Below, one piece after another: positions 57,830 to 64,000 of a DNA stretch of 64,000 nucleotides. Position numbers and translations under genes: made by a program. The stretch's first letter is position 1; every line of letters starts with the position of its first letter. Source of the stretch: Gemmatimonadales bacterium (GTDB taxonomy: Bacteria > Gemmatimonadota > Gemmatimonadetes > Palauibacterales > Palauibacteraceae). The stretch spans positions 62,001-126,000 of the forward strand of contig VXQX01000080.1 in assembly GCA_009838765.1 (NCBI GenBank), read 5' to 3'. Below the pieces are notes generated by a model that saw only the letters and a program-made list of their open reading frames with translations, did no database searches and was not told the DNA's origin.

Positions 57830-59935
57830 CTACGGCATGGTTGCGGCGGTGCGTTCGTCGTCGTGGGTGCCCCAGCGCTCGAACCACTTCCTGAGGATGA
57901 GTTGCGTGCGCAGGAAGTTGGACGGCAGGCGGGACGTGCCGTGCCATTCGCCCTCGAACTGGACCATCGCCGTCGGCTTGTTCTGCGCCTTGAGCGCCTG
58001 GTAGAACTGCTCCGTCTGCGACATCGGCGTGCGCAGGTCCCGAACGCCCGTCATGAGCATCGTCGGCGTGGTCACGTTACCCACGTAGCTGATCGGCGAG
58101 CGGCGAATGTGCTCGCTCGGGTCCACCCACGGGAACTCCCGAAAATCCGCGTACCAGCGCAGGTAGTTGCCGTCGACCTCGTTCGGGAAGTTGAACCAGT
58201 TCACGACCGGACAGTTCGCCGACGCGGCCCGGAAGCGGTCCGTGTGCCCTACGACCCACGAGGTCAGGACGCCGCCGCCCGAGCACCCGTAGACGAACAT
58301 GTTGCCATCGTCCACGTACCCGCGGGAGATGACCTCGTCCACGCTCGACATGAGGTCGTCGAAGTCGTGGTTCGGATAGTCGTACTGGATCGCGTTCCCG
58401 AACTCCGTCCCGTAGCCGGAGCTTCCGCGCGGGTTCGTGTAGAGGACGACGTATCCGTTCGCGGCGTGCTCCTGCCACGAGAAGTTGAATCCGCCGTTGT
58501 ACATGCCGTGCGGGCCGCCGTGGATCACGAGGATGAGGGGGTACTGCCGCGACTCGTCGAAGTCCGGAGGCTTGATGACCCAGCCGTGAATCGGGAGTCC
58601 GTCATGGGACGACTCGCTCCAGACCTGTTCGACTTCGCCCAGCGTCACGCCCGCGAGCACGTCGGCGTTTACGTCCGTCAGCCTCGTGCGCCGGTCGGGC
58701 CGGTCCACCGGGAAGGCATGGATGTCACCGGGTTCGTGCGCGTCCCCCCACATCCCCACGGCCATGCCGCCGCCGCTCACGTCGTTGAGGCCGAACATCT
58801 GCGGGCCCTCGGTCATCGCCCGCACCTCTCCGTCCACCGAGGCGTAGTGGAGGTTGCGATAGCCGTCGGCCGCCGCGTCGAAGTAGACGCCGCCGCCGTC
58901 CGGGGCCCAGTGCAGCGCCCCGGGGCTGCGGTCCATCTCGGCCGTGAGGGCGCGCGGGTTCGATCCATCCGCGTTCATCACGTAGACGGCGGATTCAATG
59001 TAGTCGAACGTCGTGGTGTCGTGCCCCACGTAGGCGATCATGCGCCCGTCCGGCGATGGCACCGGCCGGTTGTCCGGGCCCTTGCGCGTCGTGACCTGGC
59101 TCAGTTCACCGGACGCGGCGTCGAGCCGATAGATCTCGGTCTCCTGCCACCGGTATACCGCGTCTTCCGCGATGAGACCGCTGAACAGGAGCGACTGTCC
59201 GTCAGGTTCCCAGACCGGGACTCCGTAATCGAAGTCGCCCAGGGTGAGCTGGCGCGCCGTGCCGCCCTCGGCTGGGACGACGAAGATGTGCCGGTACTTG
59301 TCGCCCAGGAATCCGACCCGGTCCTGCCGATAGACGAGGCGCTCGATGATCCGCGGCTCCGGCGTCCACGTCGCCCCTTCGGGCTTGGGAAGCGGAATGG
59401 ACCAGTGGCGCGCCGTGGGCTGCTCCGCCCCCACCCGCATCGTGAACGAGAAGCGCGTCCCGTCGGGGGACCACGCGAGGTTCGATGGACTGTCCGTGAG
59501 CCGCGTCACCTGGGAGACGGCGCCCTCGGCATCCATCCAGCGCACGAAGATCTGCGTGGTCCCCTCGTCGTCTGGCGCGAGGAATGCGAGCCGGCTGCCA
59601 TCGGGCGACCAGCGCGGCGAGGACCCGTCGACGAGGTGGCGCGGACGGCTCCCGTCCGCATTCACGATCCAGATCGACGACTCCCACGCGTCGTTCATCC
59701 TGTCGACCCACAAGCGCTCGTACACCACGGCGCCGCCGTCCGGCGAGATCCGCGGATCCTGGACCCGCTCCCAGTCGAGCCAGGACTCGAGCGCAAGCGC
59801 GCCGTTCGCTCCCTGCGCGACCAGCGCCGAGCCGGGGATCGCGAGGCTGAAGAGCACGCCGAGTGCGCAGAGCGCGATGAGGGGGACCGGATTCCGGAAG
59901 AGGGCGCGGCGGGAAAGGGGGGCGCGCGTGTCCAT
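57830..59935 (-). CDS. S9 family prolyl oligopeptidase-type peptidase, exported
   Basis: 701 aa from ATG 59935 with AGGAGG seven bases before it. Signal peptide (IALCALGVLFSLAIPGSALVAQ). A propeller domain (PRWSPDGSRLAFLAPDD and similar; VPVWEPDGQSLLFSG) precedes the hydrolase domain with YPLILVIHGGPHG, YGCSGGG (Ser about 553), GVRDLRTPMSQ (Asp about 631) and EWHGTSR (His about 663). Resembles dipeptidyl peptidase/acylaminoacyl peptidases. Divergent from the class V aminotransferase gene. Confidence 0.92.
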   Translation of the reverse strand: MDTRAPLSRRALFRNPVPLIALCALGVLFSLAIPGSALVAQGANGALALESWLDWERVQDPRISPDGGAVVYERLWVDRMNDAWESSIWIVNADGSRPRHLVDGSSPRWSPDGSRLAFLAPDDEGTTQIFVRWMDAEGAVSQVTRLTDSPSNLAWSPDGTRFSFTMRVGAEQPTARHWSIPLPKPEGATWTPEPRIIERLVYRQDRVGFLGDKYRHIFVVPAEGGTARQLTLGDFDYGVPVWEPDGQSLLFSGLIAEDAVYRWQETEIYRLDAASGELSQVTTRKGPDNRPVPSPDGRMIAYVGHDTTTFDYIESAVYVMNADGSNPRALTAEMDRSPGALHWAPDGGGVYFDAAADGYRNLHYASVDGEVRAMTEGPQMFGLNDVSGGGMAVGMWGDAHEPGDIHAFPVDRPDRRTRLTDVNADVLAGVTLGEVEQVWSESSHDGLPIHGWVIKPPDFDESRQYPLILVIHGGPHGMYNGGFNFSWQEHAANGYVVLYTNPRGSSGYGTEFGNAIQYDYPNHDFDDLMSSVDEVISRGYVDDGNMFVYGCSGGGVLTSWVVGHTDRFRAASANCPVVNWFNFPNEVDGNYLRWYADFREFPWVDPSEHIRRSPISYVGNVTTPTMLMTGVRDLRTPMSQTEQFYQALKAQNKPTAMVQFEGEWHGTSRLPSNFLRTQLILRKWFERWGTHDDERTAATMP

Positions 59936-60141
59936 GGGTACCTCCTGGTGTGGTGGGCGCGGGGCCTTTCGGAACATGGGGCGCGCCTCGCCGCGTGCAT
60001 AGACCGCGGCCGCCGCGCGCGCCCCCATGCCGCCCGAAGTTCCGCGTCTTATGTTGGACGGCAGTTCGTTTTGCCACGGGCTGCTTGAACGACCGCGGCT
60101 GCCGCGCGGGATTGCGGTGGCCCACAAGCCGGGAGGTTGCC

Positions 60142-61464
60142 GTGACGACCCGCACGCCCACCGACGCGACCCGACCGCCCGACCGTCGCCGATTCCTCAA
60201 GCACGCCGCGGCGGGGGCCGCCCTCGCGGCGACTCCGGCGTGGACGCGGGTCCCATCGAGGCCACGTCTCAACCTGGAGGAACTGTCGGCGCGGCGAGGC
60301 TTCCCGGGGACGGAGGACGAGTCCTTCTGGGAGATGGTGAAGTCACAGTTCCCGCTCCGTCCCGGACTCATCCTCGTGAACGCGGCGAATCTCTGCCCCT
60401 CGCCGTATCCCGTGCAGGAGGCGGTGTTCGGCTACACGCGCGACATCGATCAGGACGCCTCGTTCCACAACCGGGCCAAGTTCAACGCGCTGGCCGCGGA
60501 GTCCGTGGAAGCGCTCGCGCGGCTGCTCGGCGCCTCGCCCGATGAGATCGTCGTCACCCGCAACACCTCCGAGAGCAACAACACCGTCATCAACGGGCTC
60601 ACGCTGGGCGCGGGAGACGAGGTCGTGCTGTGGGATCAGAACCATCCCACGAACAACGTGGCGTGGGACGTCCGGGCGGACCGCTGGGGCTACAGGGTGA
60701 TCCGGGTGGCGACGCCGCCGGCGCCCGAGACGGAGGACGAACTGATCGACGCGTTCGTGAGCGCCTTCACCGACCGCACGCGGGTGCTCGCGGTCACGCA
60801 GATCTCGAACATCTCGGGGGTCGAACTGCCGGCGCGGCGCCTGTGCCGCATCGCGCGCGACCGGGGGATCTACGTGCACATGGACGGGGCGCAGAGCTTC
60901 GGCGCGGTGGAAGTCGACCTGCACGCCATGGGCTGCGACTCGTACACCGGGAGCGCCCACAAGTGGTTCTGCGGGCCGAAGGAAGCCGGGGTCCTCTACG
61001 TCCGGGCCGAACGGGTCGCGGAGCTGTGGCCGAGCGACGTCGGCGTGGGCTGGGAGGGGGTGATCGCGGGCGGCGGTGCCGACAAGTTCGGCACGTACGG
61101 CCAGCGGGACGACGCCGCGGTGGCGGGCGTGGGGACGACGGTGGAGTTCCACGAGGCGATCGGGGCGGCGGCGATCGAGGCCCGCATGCGCGCCCTCGCG
61201 GCTGGCCTCAAGGGGGCAATCCGCGAGCGCATCCCCGGCGTGAAGTTCCACACGTCGGACGTACCCGGCCTCGGCGGCGGCGTGGTCATCGCCGAACTTG
61301 GGGTCGACGACCACACGGAGATCTACAACCGGATCTACGAGGAGCACGGCGTCGCGGGAGCGCTCCGCCGCGGCGTCTTCCCGGGCATCCGGCTCTGCCC
61401 GCACATGTACAACACGATGGCGGAGATGGAGCAGATCGCCGACGCGCTCGCCGCTTCCGCCTGA
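60142..61464 (+). CDS. Tat-exported class V aminotransferase-like protein
   Basis: 440 aa from GTG 60142 with GGGAGG at a suitable distance. Twin-arginine signal: DRRRFLKHAAAGAALAATPA (residues 14-33). PLP type I fold: NTSESNNTVINGLTLGAGDEV, LWDQNHPTNN, ISNISGVELPARRLC, HMDGAQSFG, and the Schiff-base Lys in GSAHKWFCGPKEAG (about residue 274). Isopenicillin N epimerase/cysteine desulfurase-like members act on amino acids; substrate unknown. Tat export fits cofactor loading in the cytoplasm first. Confidence 0.88.
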   Translation: MTTRTPTDATRPPDRRRFLKHAAAGAALAATPAWTRVPSRPRLNLEELSARRGFPGTEDESFWEMVKSQFPLRPGLILVNAANLCPSPYPVQEAVFGYTRDIDQDASFHNRAKFNALAAESVEALARLLGASPDEIVVTRNTSESNNTVINGLTLGAGDEVVLWDQNHPTNNVAWDVRADRWGYRVIRVATPPAPETEDELIDAFVSAFTDRTRVLAVTQISNISGVELPARRLCRIARDRGIYVHMDGAQSFGAVEVDLHAMGCDSYTGSAHKWFCGPKEAGVLYVRAERVAELWPSDVGVGWEGVIAGGGADKFGTYGQRDDAAVAGVGTTVEFHEAIGAAAIEARMRALAAGLKGAIRERIPGVKFHTSDVPGLGGGVVIAELGVDDHTEIYNRIYEEHGVAGALRRGVFPGIRLCPHMYNTMAEMEQIADALAASA

Positions 61465-61488
61465 ATCGCGGCCCGCGGTTCGAACCGA

Positions 61489-63177
61489 CTAGAGCTCGCC
61501 GCGGTTCTTCGCCCAGAGCGCGTAGTGGCAGGCGCGGGCGGTGAGGGCCATGTAGGTGAGGGACGGGTTCTGGCAGGCGGATGAGGGCATGGCCGCGCCA
61601 TCGATCACGAACAGGTTCGGCGCATCCCATGCCTGGTTGTAGCTGTTGAGGACAGAGGTCGACGGATCCCGCCCCATCCTCGCCGTCCCCATCTCGTGAA
61701 TCGTGAGACCGGGCGCGGTGATGTCGGTCAGCAGCTCGATGTCCGTGCCACCGCCGGCTTCCAGCATTTCCGCGGCGCGGTCCGCGCTGTCCCGCATCAT
61801 CAGGCGCTCGTTATCGCTCCACTCACAGTGGATGCGGAGGGCGGGGATGCCCCACGCGTCGACGCGCTCCGGGTCGAGTTCGATGTAGTTTTCCTCGCGC
61901 GGGAGACATTCCCCGAAGGCGCCGAGTTCGAACTCCCACACCCCGGGTTCCGTGAGCCGGCGCTTGTATTCCGCCCCGAAGCCCGGCATGTCGAGGCCGC
62001 GGCTCCAGCCCTGCCGCGTGGACCAGCCCTGGTAGCCGTAACCGCGGATGAAGTCGGGCGACGGTTCCGTCACGTTGCGGAAGCGGGGGATGTAGATCCC
62101 GTTCGGACGCTCGCCGGTGTAGCCGTGGTTCTCCCAGCCCGGGAATTTCGCCTTCGCCCCCGTGCTCATCGTGTGATCCATGAGATAGCGGCCGAGGACC
62201 CCGCTCGAGTTCGCGAGTCCGTCCGGGAAGTCGGCGGATGTCGAGTGGAGGAGAATCCGCGTCGACTCGAGCGCGGAGGCGCCCAGCATGACGATCTCCC
62301 CGAAGAACTCCAGATCCTCCCCCGTCTGACGGTCGATGACGCGCACGCCCGCGACGCGGCCGCGGGCGGGGTCCCAGATCACGCTGTGCACGACGCTGTC
62401 CGGGCGCAGCGTCATCCGGCCCGTGGCCTCGGCGGCGGGGAGGGTGGCGTTGAGCGAACTGAAGTAGCTCTTCGTGATGCAGCCGCGGTGGCAGGGACCG
62501 CAGTAGTGACAGGCGCTCCGTCCCTTGTGGTCGCGGGTGAGGACGGCCGTGCGCCCGATCGTCATCATCCGGGTGTCGCCGAAGTCGCGGGCGATCGCCT
62601 CCTTCACCGCGTTCTCGACGCAGGTCATCTGCATGGGAGGCAGGAGGACGCCGTCGGGCAGCTGGGGAAGTCCCTCCGGCTGGCCGCTGATGCCCACGAA
62701 CTCCTCGACGTGCGCGTACCAAGGGGCGAGGTCCGAGTAGCGGATCGGCCAGTCGACCCCGATCCCGTCGCGCGCGTTGGCCTCGAAGTCGAGGTCGCTG
62801 AGGCGGTACGACTGCCGCGCCCACATGATCGAGCGCCCGCCGACCTGGCGGCCCCGGATCCACAGGAAGGGCTTCTCGTCCGGCGTGGTGTACGGGTTCT
62901 CGATGTCGTTGACGAAGAACTTCCGGCCCATCTCGTCGCAGGCGTAACACTCGCGCTGCACGGGCTGCTCGGCGGCGAGCGCCTTGCGGTCGTTCCAGCC
63001 GCGGTACGGCATGCGGTAGGGGGGCACGTGCTCGGTATAGTCGCGCTCGGGGACGATCATGGGCCCCGCTTCGAGCACGAGCGTCCTGAGGCCGAGTTCG
63101 GTGAGTTCCTTCGCGGCCCAGCCGCCCGTGATCCCCGAGCCGACGACGATCGCGTCCCAGACCTCCCGCCGGCTCAC
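61489..63177 (-). CDS. GMC-family FAD oxidoreductase
   Basis: 562 aa from GTG 63177, which overlaps the subunit-3 stop as GTGA. No own signal peptide. FAD site IVVGSGITGGWAAKELTELG at residues 9-28, then VLEAGPM, the GMC region GGRSIMWARQS, and the C-terminal HEMGTARMG with CQNPSLTYMAL (catalytic His/Asn pair). The middle holds a Cys cluster (ACHYCGPCHRGC), frequent in gluconate or sorbose dehydrogenase-type members. Partner of the Tat-carried small subunit, so likely exported with it. Acts on an alcohol or sugar; electron acceptor not in the window. Confidence 0.9.
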   Translation of the reverse strand: MSRREVWDAIVVGSGITGGWAAKELTELGLRTLVLEAGPMIVPERDYTEHVPPYRMPYRGWNDRKALAAEQPVQRECYACDEMGRKFFVNDIENPYTTPDEKPFLWIRGRQVGGRSIMWARQSYRLSDLDFEANARDGIGVDWPIRYSDLAPWYAHVEEFVGISGQPEGLPQLPDGVLLPPMQMTCVENAVKEAIARDFGDTRMMTIGRTAVLTRDHKGRSACHYCGPCHRGCITKSYFSSLNATLPAAEATGRMTLRPDSVVHSVIWDPARGRVAGVRVIDRQTGEDLEFFGEIVMLGASALESTRILLHSTSADFPDGLANSSGVLGRYLMDHTMSTGAKAKFPGWENHGYTGERPNGIYIPRFRNVTEPSPDFIRGYGYQGWSTRQGWSRGLDMPGFGAEYKRRLTEPGVWEFELGAFGECLPREENYIELDPERVDAWGIPALRIHCEWSDNERLMMRDSADRAAEMLEAGGGTDIELLTDITAPGLTIHEMGTARMGRDPSTSVLNSYNQAWDAPNLFVIDGAAMPSSACQNPSLTYMALTARACHYALWAKNRGEL

Positions 63178-63815
63178 TGCTGCTCTCCGGCGCGGCTCTG
63201 CCGCCTGCGCCGCCCGCCGGGGCGACCCTCTCCGGTGCCGTACTGGTCCAGGATGACGCACCCCTCGAAGGCGCCGGGGATGATCCGGTATCCGAGCGAC
63301 CGCAAGCCGACCTGCGAGGTGAAGTAGCCGGCGAGCGTGAAGCGCTTCATGTCGTAGAAGAACGTCTGCCGCTCGTCTTCATCCGGATCCCGGCGGCGGC
63401 GGTCGAGCTCCGCGTCCAGCCGCGCCACGAGTTCCGTCTGCTGAGCCGGGCTGCAGTCGGCGAAGTCGGCGCCGTGGGCCGCCCGGGCAATCGGGTCCAT
63501 CTCGTCCAGGCCGGCCAGGAAACGGTCGCGGTCCGACGCGTCCAGCCAACCGCTCAGGAGGGCATCGACGAATGCGGTAACGCCCGCCTCGCTCGCGCCG
63601 GGCGTGTCGGTCCTGGGGATGATGACCTCGGCGAGCGCCGTCACTGTCCGCGCCTGCGCGGGCGTGAGCGTCGCGGGCGGCGCGCCGCCGACCGGGCCGG
63701 CCGCCGACCGGATGCGCTGCCCGAGCGCCAGGGCCTCCGCCACCGCACTCCCCGGCGCCAGCAGCGGCGCGCCCGCGGCCACACCGATGATTTCGAGAGC
63801 CCTGCGCCGTCTCAC
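63174..63815 (-). CDS. Gluconate 2-dehydrogenase subunit 3-like Tat protein
   Basis: 213 aa from GTG 63815. N terminus RRRRALEIIGVAAGAPLLAPG is a Tat-type signal. The mature part shows the family: TLTPAQARTVTALAEVIIPRTDTPGASEAGV, AFVDALLSGWLDASDRDRFLAGL, and a conserved end (TFFYDMKRFTLAGYFTSQVG, GYRIIPGAFEGC). It helps carry the flavin subunit through the Tat pathway and anchors it. Overlaps the GMC gene by four bases. Divergent from the partial gene at the window end. Confidence 0.88.
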   Translation of the reverse strand: MRRRRALEIIGVAAGAPLLAPGSAVAEALALGQRIRSAAGPVGGAPPATLTPAQARTVTALAEVIIPRTDTPGASEAGVTAFVDALLSGWLDASDRDRFLAGLDEMDPIARAAHGADFADCSPAQQTELVARLDAELDRRRRDPDEDERQTFFYDMKRFTLAGYFTSQVGLRSLGYRIIPGAFEGCVILDQYGTGEGRPGGRRRRQSRAGEQQ

Positions 63816-63949
63816 AGTCGGTCCTCCCGGCCCGCATCGACGCGCGCGGACGGCGGAGGCGCCACCGCGCCCCGCATAATAGGCCCGGCAGCCCGCGGCA
63901 AAAGCCCCGCGGTTCGACGCCGACCGGGACGCGCGACATATTGCGCCCA

Positions 63950-64000
63950 TGGACAGACGAAAATTCGTGCAGAACTCGCTCGGAGCCGGACTCCTCCTCG
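63950..64000 (+). CDS. Start of Tat-exported protein (partial)
   Basis: 17 codons from ATG 63950 run to the end of the window: MDRRKFVQNSLGAGLLL. RRKFVQNSLGAG is a twin-arginine signal. The protein continues beyond the window, so its family cannot be read. Confidence 0.6.

Noticed and set aside
61476-61487. CGGTTCGAACCG palindrome between convergent stops as a terminator
   Set aside because: A 12-base perfect palindrome leaves only a short 4-bp stem once a loop is allowed, with no T-run.

Overview
The window is about two thirds G+C, gene-dense, and built of short polycistronic runs in which neighbouring genes often overlap by four bases (ATGA or GTGA). The gene content resembles Gemmatimonadota: many exported beta-propeller, S9 peptidase and amidohydrolase proteins, Tat-exported enzymes, single-chain class II glycyl-tRNA synthetase, site-2 protease, and small PIN toxin modules. 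This assignment is an inference from gene style and was not tested against a database.

Layout: (1) 0-5.3 kb holds an exported beta-propeller protein, a Phd/PIN toxin-antitoxin pair, a VanZ-like membrane protein, an exported protein of unknown function, and nine tRNA genes on the minus strand with a readable sigma70-type promoter. (2) 5.3-17.7 kb holds gamma-glutamyltransferase (minus), then a long plus-strand run: PduO-type cobalamin adenosyltransferase, hydrolase, lipoprotein, ferredoxin-reductase-like flavoprotein, MIP18/SufT-like Fe-S factor, FxsA, and an exported trio ending in a multicopper oxidase and an LVIVD protein. Next comes a PfkB kinase fused to a Qng1-like (queuosine salvage) domain with a four-Cys Fe-S loop. 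(3) 17.7-26.8 kb is a seven-gene minus-strand metal operon: multicopper oxidase, ZIP permease, DoxX protein, small His-containing exported protein, and CusC-CusB-CusA. It is headed by a perfect palindrome and a five-copy 20-bp tandem repeat. (4) 26.9-37.2 kb is a minus-strand housekeeping run: glyS, M3-like peptidase, hydrolase, NSS transporter, zincin, site-2 protease, nth, queG and a desaturase. queG is broken by a block of almost pure G and C. (5) 37.4-49.3 kb holds a decayed AAA ATPase, ferritin, two exported amidohydrolases, a crotonase, an S9 peptidase, a peroxiredoxin whose peroxidatic residue is encoded by UGA followed by a bacterial SECIS-like hairpin, an SDR, and a second LVIVD protein. 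(6) 49.4-57.8 kb holds a three-domain kinase/M23/aminotransferase fusion, two small hypothetical genes, an RHH/PIN module with a truncated HicB, and two exported ankyrin proteins. (7) 57.8-64 kb holds an S9 peptidase, a Tat-exported class V aminotransferase, a GMC oxidoreductase with its Tat-exported subunit-3-like partner, and the first codons of another Tat-exported protein.

The strongest leads are the selenocysteine peroxiredoxin, the kinase/Qng1-like fusion (with QueG also encoded about 11 kb away), and the metal operon with its palindrome and repeat array. Promoter, operator and hairpin calls were made by eye.
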